A stretch of DNA of 64,000 nucleotides. Origin: Mayamaea pseudoterrestris (taxonomy: Eukaryota > Bacillariophyta > Bacillariophyceae > Sellaphorales > Sellaphoraceae). How positions within the stretch are numbered: the first letter of the stretch is position 1; each line of letters begins with the position of its first letter. The position numbers and the translations under genes were made by a program. The stretch spans positions 868,001-932,000 of the forward strand of contig BROI01000007.1 in the NCBI GenBank assembly GCA_027923505.1, given 5' to 3'. The notes beneath the pieces are model-generated. The model worked only from the letters and a program-made list of their open reading frames with translations, searched no databases and was not told the DNA's origin. Positions 11,540 to 22,212 of the stretch are shown piece after piece.

Positions 11540-12369
11540 ATGGGCGACCACTCCATGTCGGAGATGCACAAGGAGAGTATTATGGGGAGAGCGCGGGATC
11601 TTTCATGGTTCGCGAGTTCAAGTAAGTGATTTGATGATTGCGTCGCTCGCATCTGGGTTTCGGTGGTGTTTTGACATATGCCATAACTTAGGACGTTCTG
11701 TCAACTCCTTCCATTTCCTCGCTTATAGTTCATACGAGCAGCTTGAAGAGATTGTAAGTCTCGCCGCACAAAGTATGCCTCAACGCCCCGACGGTATCGT
11801 AACCGTTGCCAAATTCACATCAGCGTCGGACGACGGTTGTCGTTCGACGGAAGCAGAGTACGAACGCTGCGCAAGACGTAACCCAGCAAGTTTATTTCTG
11901 CGATGTTTCAAGGAGTACGAAAACAGCGGTATCCTATTCGGACAAGCTCAGGTCACTGTCTTGCCAACGTTTGACTTGTTCTATTTAGGTGAGCAACGAT
12001 ATTTGCGTCTTCATACAGAGAGGAAAATGGAAGCCATAGCACCTCTTCTTACTTTTACAATGAGCGCTTTTGAATATAGGCAATCGGGTTGCTCGGATTG
12101 AAGGATCAAACCTTGTCGAATTGGAAGAGTTGCTGAAGAATTACCAGTTACAAAACTCTTCGCTTGACCTGTTTTCCGAGAATTCACTTCAGCCATGGGG
12201 AGACGGCAAGGCAAAGGATCCTAGCCGGACTCCTAGGACAACTGCGCGATTCATCGTAGGATATGACTGGAACAAGAACAAAGGGTTCTTTGACGACTTG
12301 GCGGATAAAGCTCAATCAGATTTCGAGGCACAATTTGGAGGATGGCTGCCTAATGTTGAGGATGAATAG
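11540..12369 (+). CDS. thioredoxin-fold protein without a CxxC site
   Basis: Exons 11540-11621, 11692-11988 and 12080-12369; introns 11622-11691 and 11989-12079, both phase 1. Product 222 aa. The first exon starts at the first ATG after an in-frame stop. The central part has the thioredoxin pattern: VTVAKFTSASDDGC (strand plus the position of the active-site loop), helix with EAEYERCARR, FLRCFKEY, then VTVLPTFDLFYLGNRVARIEG, where the cis-Pro of LPTF and the G-N-x-V-x-R-I-x-G end strand are typical. The usual CGPC is replaced by a DDGC segment, so it is probably not a normal disulphide reductase. A C-terminal extension carries SSLDLFS and a W-rich end. No signal peptide is obvious. Function unknown. 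Confidence 0.75.
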
Positions 12370-12494
12370 TTGGCTCAATTCGTAACTGTTGTTCGACTAG
12401 CGATAATAAATTAATCATGCCGCTTTTGAAAACGATGGAAAATCATTAAAAATGCAGTCTTAAGATATAGCAATATATGCTTGCCAGCATGTGT

Positions 12495-14509
12495 CTATTG
12501 AATGGATCGCTTTCGCCGCCATTTGCCTTCCACGACGTTGCACCACCATGCCTTCGGCAAGTCTGCCATTTGAACATCTTCATCCATTCGTCTACCCACT
12601 AGCCGCTCATAAACATCGTCAGATACCATGGTCCGTATCTGAGACAGTACAAGACTGCCGACTTGCCCATCTTTGACACACTTTCTGAATAGAACTTCAG
12701 TGACCTTTTGTCGCGTGCTGCAGTCAGGTAAGTGCGAACATAGCCGAAGAAAGGTTCCATATGTAACCTGATCGGGTTTCGCATATAGTGTTTCTTCCAT
12801 TTCTTTTAAAGTATTATGCGCAATCTCCAAAGCTCGCCCCTGCTCAATAACATCGTCCGAGGTGAACGCGCAAGCATTCATGACCGCGTTGTATGCGATA
12901 ACATTTGGCCGCACATGCTTATTGCCGGCCTCATACAGACGCGTCATCTCTCGAAGTAGATTGTAAGCTCGTTCGGCTTTTCGAGGTTGCTGACTTCGGG
13001 CCCATGCTATAAAGACATCAAATGAGTTACACCAATTTCACAACAGAGGACATTGCACATCATACGGCACATGTAGCGATACGTACCATTGATAACGCTA
13101 CAAAAACTGTGAACATCCGGTCGAACCTCTTCATTGCCTTGCACGTGGAGTTTTTCCATCAAATCAAGTATGTCCTGCGCCTTCGTTGCTGCCTCGTCCT
13201 CTCTGCTCTTAGCCCATGCATTAATGACGCTATTGAAGGATCTGAAAACGCAAAATTGAAGTCAATGAGCACCCTAAACACTCAAAAAGGCAACTATTCA
13301 CGGCATCTAAATTTACCTTGCATTTGGTCGCAAATGTTGTGCTCCAGCCTCATACAAGTCTTCCATGTGCCGCAACACGGCCTCTGCTTTGCTTGCGGCC
13401 CCTTCGTCACCAGACTTTGCAAATGCGTCAATCACGGCGTTATAACTCACAACCGTGGGCTTTGCCTGCACATTTCCGTTCGCGTAGGCAGCCTCCATGC
13501 GATCCAAAACTTGCTCCGCCCGGAGTGCCGATCCAGCGTCACCGGCGTTCGCCCATGCACTAATTAATGCGTTGTAATTCCAAGCGTTGGGTGCTTCCAC
13601 CGGAGTCTTTCCTGGAGTTTTGCTAAACTGATCAGACAAATCTTGAAGCTGATCAAATATGGCTTGAGCCTTGTAGGCTTGTCCAGCCTTGCCACATGCG
13701 ATAATGGCAGCGTTCCACGCTCGACTCGTAGGATGAATATCTGCCTGTCCTTCCTTGTAATACAAGACAATTTCGTCGCAAAGATCCTGAGCTCGCTGAG
13801 CCGATTCCTTTGTACCCGTATGCGCGTGCGCCTCCAAGACGGCAGTGTAGCTGTATGTATTGGGGCGGATCTCCTGGTCTCGGACACCCAACGTTTTCAT
13901 TTTGGCCAAAACGTCGTCAGCTTGCTTCCCTGCAGACTCGGTCGGCGATCGAGCAATTACATTGATAAATTTAGTATATGATCTGACATCCAGCAAAATA
14001 TTTGGCAAGGACTCCATTGCGTCAAGTAGTTTGGATGCCTGCTCGACGGAATCTTTTTGCTGCGAAAAGGCCCACGCATCCATGAGGTAATGAAAGGTTC
14101 GTTTGAGTTTCCTCTTGCCTTGAGACGCGGGATCTGTTTCATTAGACGTTGCACTATGTTCCAAAAGTGACGCAGTCTGTTTTCGCAGCACCGCAACATC
14201 GCCAAAGGCAGGATTCTTGAGTCTCGGGCGAGGCGGCGGTTGAGGCATCAGTTTGAGTTTCCCATTCCGAAGAGGTGCATCATTTTCATTCAAAGTTGAT
14301 GACAGTCCCGTTCCGCTAGTTCCAGGCGAGTTATCTAATACTGTCAGAAATAAGCGTTGCGAGGCTTGCTCCAGTGTCGGCGCCATTGGCGGCTCGGCTT
14401 GATCTGCCAACCGAATGGATCGTCGTTCCTGTTTGCCCGACGGAAGATACGCCGTCGACGTCGGCAGCGACGACAATAAGAGACCAAGCAAGAGCGATCT
14501 TTGGGCCAT
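12495..14509 (-). CDS. PPR protein, probably organellar
   Basis: Exons 13317-14509, 13087-13241 and 12495-13006; introns 13242-13316 (phase 2) and 13007-13086 (phase 1) preserve the repeat pattern (RSFNSVINAWAKS, then VINAWARSQQP). Product 619 aa. The first ATG in frame is at 14509. About eight pentatricopeptide repeats follow residue 130, many with the algal style 'YNAVIDAFAKSG' and 'LRPNA'. PPR proteins bind organellar RNA in a base-specific manner and help splicing, editing or stability. The N-terminus (MAQRSLLLGLLLSSLPTSTA then YLPSG) looks like a signal peptide followed by an ASAFAP-like site with Tyr in place of Phe, which suggests the plastid; a mitochondrial location is the alternative. 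No DYW or SMR tail is seen. Confidence 0.85.
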
Positions 14510-14859
14510 GATTATCACAGCTATTTCGAAAGTCGTTATGCAGAATGTCCAGCCGCTTTTCCCTGATGGTTGGTCTCGTGGCCATCACGAGATGCTGCTG
14601 ATGGCAGAAGGTTCTGTTCAGCGGATGCTCTCCTCTCGTGCGACCTCCCTCCGACTGACGTTCACCCGAGACCGATGCGACATGATGACGTTTTCGTTCA
14701 ACTTCTTTGTGCTTTTCGAACCATTCGATGCGCAGCTTCCACTTGCAACTGTTGAACTGCTGCACTTGTTCCAACCTCTTACACTATATTACACATGCTA
14801 ATTAATAGTAAGGAGCATATCATACAAGTTTGTCGACTGGAGATGATTGATAATTAGCA
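14510..14859. other. divergent intergenic region
   Basis: 350 bp between the start codons of the PPR gene (minus) and the Ser-rich gene (plus), probably a shared promoter region. No motif stands out and the overlapping short frames are not convincing. Confidence 0.5.
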
Positions 14860-15513
14860 ATGCCAAATTTTGAAGACGAAAGCAGCTGCAGCCATACACC
14901 TGAACCGGGAACAGCGACACACAAACGAGCCTATAGTACCTATAAAATGCAGCCAGTCACGCCAGGCTCATCCTTCACCGAAAGCTTCAATTCTGAAAAG
15001 CGGCAAAAACTAGGCGATTTTACAAGCTACCGAGATCCATGCAGCCGTAATTCTCGACGGAACGAGTTTCGGAAATCGATCGACGAACCATTGGCAGGTG
15101 ATGCATCCTGTTGTTACGTCACCGCCAATGTAACAACACTGCCATTGTCGCAATCATCCTTTGCCTCGGACTCGAACATGTCCACTGACACTGCGAGCTC
15201 GCTTGATTCCACCAGAACCGAGTGCAGTGATAATTCTGCTGGACAAAATGAAATATTGCCTTTAAAATATCCACTAGGCAATGGTGCTGACATGTCCATC
15301 AACACAAGGAGCATTGCGAGCGAAAGCAGCAACCATTGGTCAATCAACAGTCTCGCTGATCGGATGGAGTCTTGGTCGCTAACGAACCTCAAGGCGTTGC
15401 GGCGAAGCAACGGCGACAACGCCAACACCGTCAAGCAGGCCAAGAGGAACGTCATGCGGGCTCTGAGGAGGCAAGTTTCGCAACAATCGATAGCTTCAAA
15501 TGCATGTCATTAA
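14860..15513 (+). CDS. hypothetical Ser-rich protein
   Basis: Single-exon 217-aa protein beginning at an ATG. It is rich in Ser, Thr and Asn, with a likely disordered N-terminal half (HTPEPGTATHKRAYSTYK, a basic SEKRQKLGD stretch) and a conserved-looking C-terminus where NHWSINSLADRMESWSL and LKALRRSNGD precede a basic helix (KRNVMRALRRQVSQQ). Such short helical segments resemble docking or nuclear-localisation motifs, but no family was recognised. The stop is 65 bp from the end of the convergent uL11m gene. Confidence 0.6.
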   Translation: MPNFEDESSCSHTPEPGTATHKRAYSTYKMQPVTPGSSFTESFNSEKRQKLGDFTSYRDPCSRNSRRNEFRKSIDEPLAGDASCCYVTANVTTLPLSQSSFASDSNMSTDTASSLDSTRTECSDNSAGQNEILPLKYPLGNGADMSINTRSIASESSNHWSINSLADRMESWSLTNLKALRRSNGDNANTVKQAKRNVMRALRRQVSQQSIASNACH

Positions 15514-15577
15514 AATGTAATTTATGATCAATCAATATCTACATAGCATGATTTTAAGAGTTACAGCTAGCTTGCTA

Positions 15578-16024
15578 TTACATTTCATCAACATCTCGCA
15601 CATGCACCCCCATACTCTTGGCAGTCCCCACCACAGACCTAGCAATACCTTCCAATGGCAAGTGCCATCTCATATCATCCTGCTGCTTGATTTTGGCAAT
15701 TTCGTAGACGGCTTCCGGAGATATAAATGCGACTGGCTTTTCGGGAGAATTGTTAGACGGCCCCTTGTCCATCCCAACGACTCGTTTAATGAGATAGGAT
15801 GTTGGTGGACTTCGAATGTCAAACGTAAAACTTCGGTCGCTCAAGGCGGTCAACTGTACGGTCAACGGAACGTCCTTTTCGAAGCGAGTTTCGGAACGTT
15901 CGTTGAATTGTCGGCAAAAGTCGGCCATGTTAATACCCAAAGGACCGAGTGCTTGACCAATGGCAGGACCTGGCTTGGCAGTGCCAGCAGGAACGCGGAG
16001 TTTCACGTGACGGACAAAGGACAT
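15578..16024 (-). CDS. MRPL11: mitochondrial large-subunit ribosomal protein uL11
   Basis: 148 aa, single exon. It reads as bacterial-type uL11: KLRVPAGTAKPGPAIGQALG near the start (the conserved Pro-rich N-terminal domain that contacts release and elongation factors), GINMADFCRQFNER, then the C-terminal domain that binds the GTPase-centre rRNA (DRSFTFDIRSPPTSYLIKR and ARSVVGTAKSMGV). The FCRQFNER wording is closer to mitochondrial than to plastid uL11, and no ASAFAP presequence is present, so I infer a mitochondrial ribosome protein. Family length is about 140-190 aa, so it looks complete. It is divergent from the eRF1 gene. Confidence 0.92.
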   Translation of the reverse strand: MSFVRHVKLRVPAGTAKPGPAIGQALGPLGINMADFCRQFNERSETRFEKDVPLTVQLTALSDRSFTFDIRSPPTSYLIKRVVGMDKGPSNNSPEKPVAFISPEAVYEIAKIKQQDDMRWHLPLEGIARSVVGTAKSMGVHVRDVDEM

Positions 16025-16434
16025 GATGATAATGGTGTAGGGTTATCAAGAGCAAGGAACAAGTAGTAGTGCGCGATCAGTCATGGCGAAGCGATCGGAT
16101 TGCTTGGTTCGACCATGATGTCGCACCGGTTGAAGGAGTACCGGACGACATGATCGAGCTCATGACCGCACCTCACCCGCGGCCTCAGATTCGTCGCACC
16201 AATCACCGCTTGCCTTTCGAGGACAACAGAGATCCAATATACGCAATATACACGTCGAAGCATTTGCTGTAGCAATAATTTGACGAAGTTATTTGCAGGC
16301 TTTGACAAGAATAGTTTTTGCGAAATTTGGAGCTCAAAATCCTTGATCCATCGCTTAGTAAACGACGCTGACGATCGACTCGAGCATTTCCCTTCGCACC
16401 TGTTTCACATTCTTCCAAACAATCTTTTGCAACC
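16025..16434. other. divergent promoter region between uL11m and eRF1
   Basis: 410 bp between the two start codons. Both genes serve translation and could be co-expressed from here. I see no gene in it and no motif that I can name. Confidence 0.5.
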
Positions 16435-17814
16435 ATGGGAGGAGCGCAAGACACTGCGGAGGAACTGGACCAGCAGATTGAAATCTTCAAGGTCAAGAAA
16501 CTCATGAAAAATCTCGAAGCCGCCCGCGGCAATGGCACCTCCATGATTTCCCTCATTATTCCACCCGGCGACCAAATCAGCCGCGTTTCGAAAATGCTGT
16601 CCGACGAGTACGGCACCGCCTCCAACATCAAGTCGCGCGTCAATCGACTCTCCGTGCTGAGTGCCATTACATCGACGCAGCAGCGACTGAAACTGTACAA
16701 CAAGTGTCCGCCCAATGGACTTGTCATTTACTGCGGCACTGTTATTACCGAAGACGGCAAGGAGCGCAAGGTTAACATTGACTTTGAACCATTTCGGGCG
16801 ATTAATACGTCGCTGTACTTGTGCGATAACAAGTTTCATACGGAGGATTTGCAGGAGTTGCTCATGGATGATGAAGCTTTTGGGTTTATCATTATGGATG
16901 GTAATGGCTGCTTGTACGGAACTGTGCAAGGAAGCAGTCGAGAAATTTTGCACAAGTTTAGTGTCGATTTGCCCAAGAAGCACGGTCGCGGTGGACAGTC
17001 TGCCCTTCGTTTTGCGCGGTTGCGTTTGGAGAAGCGACACAATTACGTGCGCAAGGTGGCGGAACTTGCGACGCAGCTCTTTGTGACGGATGGGCAACGG
17101 CCAAATGTGCAAGGCTTGGTACTGGCTGGTTCTGCTGACTTCAAGTCGGAGCTTATGCGGAGTGACTTGTTTGACCAGCGTCTTGTCAAGATTGTCGTCA
17201 AAATGGTGGATGTTTCGTATGGTGGCGAGCAAGGGTTTAATCAAGCGATCGAAATGTCTGCTGATGCCTTGAGCAATGTCAAACTCATGAAAGAAAAGAA
17301 GTTATTACAACGCTTCATGGAGGAAATATCGCAAGACACGGGTCGATACTGCTTCATGGTGCAGGATACGCTCAAGGCACTGGACCTTGGAGCTGTCGAA
17401 GACTTGATTGTCTGGGACAACTTGGAGACTAATCGATTTGTACTACGAAACCAGTCGTCTGGAATTGAAAAGGTGGTGCACTTGAATAAGGAAGAGGAGC
17501 AGAATCAAGATCATTTTCGCGACACTGATGGCGCCGAGCTAGAGACAATTGAGAAGGAACCATTGGTCGAGTGGATGGCCAACAATTACAAGTCCTTTGG
17601 TTGCAATCTGGAGTTTGTGACTGATCGATCTGGCGAAGGGACACAGTTTGTCAAGGGCTTTGGCGGCATTGGAGGTATTCTTCGATGGAAGGTTGACTTT
17701 GTAGAAATGCAGCAATTTGACGAGGCGGATCAACTTGGCGATGACAGCGACGATGATGAAAACAAGCAAGACTCGGATGGCTATGATTTCGATGATGGTG
17801 ACTATGGATTTTAA
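16435..17814 (+). CDS. ETF1: eukaryotic peptide chain release factor 1
   Basis: 459 aa, intronless. Recognises all three stop codons in the ribosomal A site and, with eRF3, triggers release of the finished peptide. The N domain has TASNIKS at residues 61-67 and YLCDNKF (the YxCxxxF motif) at 128-134, which together read the stop codon; GTS at 34-36 is also present. The M domain carries the catalytic GGQ at 186-188 in [15 protein letters not shown]. The C domain has the eRF3-binding region and ends in an acidic tail ([19 protein letters not shown]). Length and motifs match the family (about 440 aa), and the intact NIKS/YxCxxxF pair fits the standard genetic code. Confidence 0.98.
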   Translation: MGGAQDTAEELDQQIEIFKVKKLMKNLEAARGNGTSMISLIIPPGDQISRVSKMLSDEYGTASNIKSRVNRLSVLSAITSTQQRLKLYNKCPPNGLVIYCGTVITEDGKERKVNIDFEPFRAINTSLYLCDNKFHTEDLQELLMDDEAFGFIIMDGNGCLYGTVQGSSREILHKFSVDLPKKHGRGGQSALRFARLRLEKRHNYVRKVAELATQLFVTDGQRPNVQGLVLAGSADFKSELMRSDLFDQRLVKIVVKMVDVSYGGEQGFNQAIEMSADALSNVKLMKEKKLLQRFMEEISQDTGRYCFMVQDTLKALDLGAVEDLIVWDNLETNRFVLRNQSSGIEKVVHLNKEEEQNQDHFRDTDGAELETIEKEPLVEWMANNYKSFGCNLEFVTDRSGEGTQFVKGFGGIGGILRWKVDFVEMQQFDEADQLGDDSDDDENKQDSDGYDFDDGDYGF

Positions 17815-17945
17815 TCTGTATGTACTTTAATTCTAGATACCCGAGTAGACTGCTTACTGGCACAAGAGTATACCGTTCGTTTTAGCATGCTGGTGCAATA
17901 GCGCAACCATCGATTAGCCACGTCGTAAAGCGACTCAGGGTCATT

Positions 17946-17988
17946 GCGGGGGGAACCCCCGCTCTTCCTCTAACCCGCGCGAGCGGGT
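17946..17988. other. two adjacent perfect GC-rich hairpins
   Basis: 17946-17962 pairs GCGGGGG with CCCCCGC around a 3-nt loop; 17973-17988 pairs ACCCGC with GCGGGT around GCGA, a GNRA-type tetraloop on the plus-strand transcript. They lie 130-175 nt beyond the eRF1 stop codon, so they may sit in its 3' end or in an unannotated transcript. Role unknown. Confidence 0.5.
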
Positions 17989-18660
17989 GATCACGGGACT
18001 GGATTGAACTGGGTCGTGCCGCATCCCATGCTAAAAAGCGCGGTTCCTTGGTCTCCGGGTTGGTTTGGCCGATTTTCATGGCATCGCCACTTTTACGGTC
18101 GAATTGAGGGACCAAGGAGGCATTCCATTGCAACCAGCAAGATGTCATGAGAACCACAAGGAAGCAGGGAATATGATTCCGTTCAAATTGTTGCCGCGGG
18201 ACCAAAATTGAGTGAATGACGCGTTTCCATTTGAACGAGGTGCAAACTGGTCAAATCTTCAATCGTCGACGCGACGACCTTAACATGCATGCTTTTGGCT
18301 GAAACAGGCGCAATATACCATATAATATATACTTGATACAATGGAAGAGTCAGTAGCCTGGTGTTATTGTTCTAGCCAAAGTTGTTGCAGTGTTTCTGTC
18401 GAGATGATCTGAGTCAATTTGCAAGAATCGCCCCAGCACGACCAAAAGTAAAAGTTATTTCGACATTTTTTACCATTGCATTCTTCGTTAATTAACGTAG
18501 ACGATGGTATGCTCAGATTCTCTGTATCGTCATTCTGGATCGAGTTTGATCCCAGAGAAGCACGACCATGCGTCTGTTCGTGCTCATTTAGAGCCGATGC
18601 GACACGCATTCGGTTCATGCATTGGGGCATCGGCACGTACCGGTACTCGATTAGCTACTT

Positions 18661-18718
18661 TAGCCATGCCTACTGGTTGTCAATAGCAATAGCCATGCCT
18701 ACCGGTAGTCAATAGCAT
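18661..18718. repeat. 29-bp tandem duplication
   Basis: Two adjacent copies start tagccatgcctac at 18661 and 18690 and differ at about three positions. The second copy contains TACCGGTA. Non-coding as far as I can see. Confidence 0.8.
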
Positions 18719-19272
18719 GAACGATACAATTGTAGTAACACAGCTGTATTGCTTTTGGAGGAATGAGTATGGATGTTAACGCTAGAAATGTTGCATCCTT
18801 GGGCGCCTTCAATATCTTGCAATGGGATCCTTGCCGGTGGTTAGCAAGCTGCCATCCGCGACACTGGTTTTCAATGTCCCGCCAGCCTGGTATTCTCAAA
18901 GTATAGTTCATTGGTGAATAATTATACATTTCAGCTTGCTTTTCGCTCTCTTATTTTGTTCGTCAATTCTTTCAGCTTCTGCCATTTGAGCTTGCTGTTA
19001 GTTTGTCGCCTTGCAGCTTATGCCAAGCATACAAGTTTGCCCCCCGCAACTTGCCGTAGGTAACCATTTATATTCGAGGCGCGCGCGCTCGCTTCGCGGT
19101 CATCGTTCCACAGGGTCACACGACTGCTAAACCGAGACCATCAAGGAGGAGGATCGAGGTGCCGGAGAAGAGACGATAAGAGGTTGTCGTCGAGAGGAGT
19201 ACGCTAGCAAAGTTGTTCGCCGTTCTTTTTTGCCAGATCTCAAGCCACTACAGTTCACAGTATTTGAACATC

Positions 19273-19987
19273 ATGCCCCGACCGACCCTGACATCCGGCA
19301 CAAAGCCTGGAGACTCGGCCACGGACACCAATCAGCTGACGCGAGAATTTACGGAGACTGAGATAGACGAGTTCAAGGATGCCTTTGCCATGTTTGACGT
19401 GGACGGAGGCGGCACCATTGAGTCGCACGAGCTGCGAGAAGTCATTACGCAACTAGCTGGGGAGAAACCTACTGATGAGGTACGTGTGAGCAATGAGTCT
19501 GTACTCGAGTTTAAGGCCGATTAAAAACACTCACAATCCATATTCTGCTGAACTGATTAAATGACAGGAAATTCAAGAAATGATTGATTTGGTCGATGCC
19601 AACGGGGATGGAATGATCGACTTTGATGAATTTGTGACGCTCATGAGGTTGCGCATGGGTGACAGTGGAGAAGATGCCGAATTGAAGCTAAAGGAAGTTT
19701 TCGACGTATTTGATGCCGACGGCAGTGGTGCCATTGACAGAGATGAGATGCGAGCACTCATGAAGAAGCTGGCACAGAGTCTCACTGAAGAAGAGGTACG
19801 TTTGTTGGTGTAGTGATGAGGAAAATATGCTGGCTTCATCTGTGGCGTTTCCATCGTGCTTCGCAAGCTCGCAACCTCGTATATTAACTCTCATTTCATG
19901 CAGATAAGTGCCATCATGGAAGAAGTTGATATTGACAAGGATGGAGAGATATCTTATGACGAATTCAAGGCATTAATGTTAAATTAG
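19273..19987 (+). CDS. calmodulin/centrin-like four-EF-hand protein
   Basis: Exons 19273-19479, 19568-19795 and 19904-19987; both introns (88 and 108 bp) are phase 0 with GTACGT donors. Product 172 aa. The four calcium loops are DVDGGGTIESHE, DANGDGMIDFDE, DADGSGAIDRDE and DIDKDGEISYDE. All keep the acidic first and twelfth positions, so all four should bind calcium. A 25-residue N-terminal extension precedes FTETEIDEFKDAF. Spacing is that of calmodulin and centrin; the extension favours a centrin-like or calmodulin-like protein, but the C-terminus (FKALMLN) lacks the usual centrin ending. Start: an ATG at 19273 with CATC before it; an upstream TTG-initiated frame was disregarded. Confidence 0.9.
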
Positions 19988-20476
19988 AACCCGCGCCAGC
20001 ATCCTTGCCCGCTTTTGCGCTAAGGCGTCACTTGTTCCTCCCCTTTCCATGTAAAATGTTGAATAAACATTTCAGCTTGTATTCATCGTGACTTACTTTG
20101 TGCGCATACGACTGTTTAGAAAGACGCGGAACATTGATTGTTGTACCCAGTCCCAGCCATGCTCCAAAACCAGTTATATTGTCTGGGAGGACTTTCCTTC
20201 TCTCCTTCTCCTATCAGCTTTGGTTGGAACGTTATAAGATGCTCGAGAGTGGATCCAATGCACCTGATACCTGAATCAATCGCACGATACCGCGGTACGG
20301 ACGCGAAGATTTCAGCAATTCCCGCTGCGATTTTTTAACAGTCTCGGTAAGACACTGACGACGCTCGCCGCGATGACGATGGCAAATGTTCCGTCGCTGA
20401 TTCATTGAAGGCAGGCAGGAGCCATAATTGGGCAGTCAACGTAGCTGGGCAGTCAATGGAAAGAAGTATTTGCTAA
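19988..20476. other. intergenic, no gene seen
   Basis: 489 bp between the EF-hand gene and the next plus-strand gene. It should hold the first gene's 3' end (an aataaa-type signal lies at about 20060) and the next promoter. Nothing else recognised. Confidence 0.5.
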
Positions 20477-21211
20477 ATGATGGTCTTGGGCAAAGCAAAG
20501 ATGTCGAATGGCTACTTCAACAGAAGAATGTCACGCATAAGGCAACCTTTGTTGTTCCGACGCCTGCTGGTGCTAACTTTCGTAGCATCATTCCAACAAT
20601 TGTCACATGCATTCATGAGGCAAGGCCTGCCGGCAGCCAGGACCTTCATGTCCAATAGAGTTTTGCAAAGTGTCGATCCTGCGTTTGCAAACGAAGGCAA
20701 CGACACCATTGTCACCCGAGAAATGTTCATGAGAGATTTGTTGGAGGACCCCAAGGTCAAACGAAAGAGCAAGGGCGGCTACAAGGTTCTTGACAACAGA
20801 GACAGCCTTCCATATCAAGTGCAAGTGAACACACCTGATCCATACACTCATCCTGACGTCAAACGAAAGAATGCCAAGAAGCTTCGAAAGCGACTGGATT
20901 CCGTTGAGGAAGGCATTGCTAGCAGCTTGTTTACGTCGACCGGCAAAAATGGTGGATCTGACGACATGACGTTACTCGGCGAATACAATCTTGACAAGCT
21001 CACAACCACTGGTGATCTCATTGAGATTGGAGACATGGAGTATCGAGTGGTACGGCACAAATGCCAGTATAGGTATGCTGGCGGCAAGCGATTCGTCATG
21101 GTTCGAAAGATTCTTCAGGTCACAGAGGTTGGTCGGTTACAGACGGAAGAGTATCTCAAACGGCAATGGAAGCAAAGTGGAGATAATGACAATCTGCCTG
21201 TTCTTGAATAG
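20477..21211 (+). CDS. conserved-looking plastid-targeted protein of unknown function
   Basis: 244 aa, one exon. The N-terminus has a hydrophobic run (LLVLTFVASFQQLSHA) followed directly by FMRQGLP, i.e. a signal peptide with Phe at +1 as in ASAFAP bipartite plastid presequences. In-frame ATGs at 20501 and 20528 would give a shorter n-region and are good alternatives to 20477. The mature part is highly charged (KVKRKSKGGYKV, DVKRKNAKKLRKRLDSVEEG) and ends with a compact segment, LIEIGDMEYRVVRHKCQYRY then GGKRFVMVRKILQV, that looks like a small beta-rich domain. No named family recognised. Plastid location is inferred from the presequence. Confidence 0.75.
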   Translation: MMVLGKAKMSNGYFNRRMSRIRQPLLFRRLLVLTFVASFQQLSHAFMRQGLPAARTFMSNRVLQSVDPAFANEGNDTIVTREMFMRDLLEDPKVKRKSKGGYKVLDNRDSLPYQVQVNTPDPYTHPDVKRKNAKKLRKRLDSVEEGIASSLFTSTGKNGGSDDMTLLGEYNLDKLTTTGDLIEIGDMEYRVVRHKCQYRYAGGKRFVMVRKILQVTEVGRLQTEEYLKRQWKQSGDNDNLPVLE

Positions 21212-22212
21212 CAAGGCGTTTGTGTAAGGGTGCCCCAAAGGTTACTGGTATGGCATCGGTGTGCATGTGGCGCTTCAATCTGAACTTTAGCTTTGCCGAA
21301 TACGGTTACATAGAAAGCTGCTGCTCCGATAAAAATGACCCAAAGCTTCTGTAGTGTATTTACTCAATTCGCGCGTCAGTTTGTATCGCTTGTAGGAAGC
21401 GACATACCGGCACAAGAAGCGCAAGAAAACGGATGATGGGCTTGGCGCGACTCGTGCCTACCGGCAGTGGCTGAAAAACGCCATCGCGCCCCGATACATC
21501 ACTCGCTCAGCGCCTCGTTCGACTCATTGTTTCCGCCAAGGTGGTGAGCGGAGCCGAAACCTTGTGCAGCCAAAATAACATGATGAGCACTCACACCATA
21601 TGAGTACCATCGATCGCTAGCACGCTCAAAAGAAAAAATGTTATCGTGCGTAAAAGAAAAGTAAAAGCTTCTCGACACTATTAATCTACTGGAGTAGGAG
21701 GACGTCTTTCGGTCGATACATGGTAGAGCTACCAAAAGTACCGGTAGCTAGTACTCTACTGTAGTATAATACTAGCACTAGGGTAGTTCCAGAACAAGTT
21801 TTCCCGGCAATTTAAGATTCGGCCGAACCTTGCGAAATATCAGTGCAGGTGGAAAGGCAATTGGGCCAGTTGGCTCGCCAGCTGATGCGAGAGAAGGCGC
21901 GTCACCCGTCCAGTCGCGCGAAAACAAATGACTCCTTCAACCCTGCGACGAAATTAACCAATCAAACCTGTCCACGCCATGTTTCGAGTGCAACGCTTTG
22001 ACCCACCAACGGAAGAGCATCCGATGCAAGGCCTCGTCAGCAATGCTTTGGTTCGCCTCATCGGTCGTCGACAAGCAATTACTTTTTGCGCCCGATTGAT
22101 AGCACCGTTACTTGACCAGTACGTGCAGTTATTGTAAATCATCATCATTGCTTCGATTGACAGATTGATTGACAGACGAGCCACCTGCCGACACAAAAGA
22201 ACAAACACAATC
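21212..22212. other. intergenic 1 kb with left inverted repeat
   Basis: No supported gene. It includes the left copy of a ~107-bp inverted repeat (21783-21888) and a TACCGGTA palindrome at 21739. A frame through the repeat reads SAGGKAIGPVGSPADA, and the matching frame in the right copy reads the same peptide. Confidence 0.5.

Larger units (their letters stand above)
17815..19272. other. 1.46-kb intergenic region with hairpins and a short tandem repeat
   Basis: No supported gene. The part just after eRF1 is GC-rich and holds two adjacent perfect hairpins (17946-17962 and 17973-17988, separate entry). Further on, a 29-bp tandem duplication lies at 18661-18718, next to two TACCGGTA palindromes (18638 and 18700). 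The last 250 bp should include the promoter and 5' leader of the EF-hand gene. Small open frames on both strands lack coding character. Confidence 0.55.

Noticed and set aside
13022-13567. Plus-strand 181-aa frame
   Set aside because: Overlaps introns and exons of the PPR gene in antisense; composition is not coding-like.
16405-17244. Minus-strand 279-aa frame
   Set aside because: Antisense to eRF1, which has clear conserved motifs.
17941-18010. Possible tRNA because of hairpins and a GGTT-like loop
   Set aside because: The loop does not fit TTCRANY and there is no acceptor or anticodon arm.
17882-18205. Minus-strand 107-aa frame downstream of eRF1
   Set aside because: Starts at TTG, no domain, and overlaps the GC-rich hairpin region.
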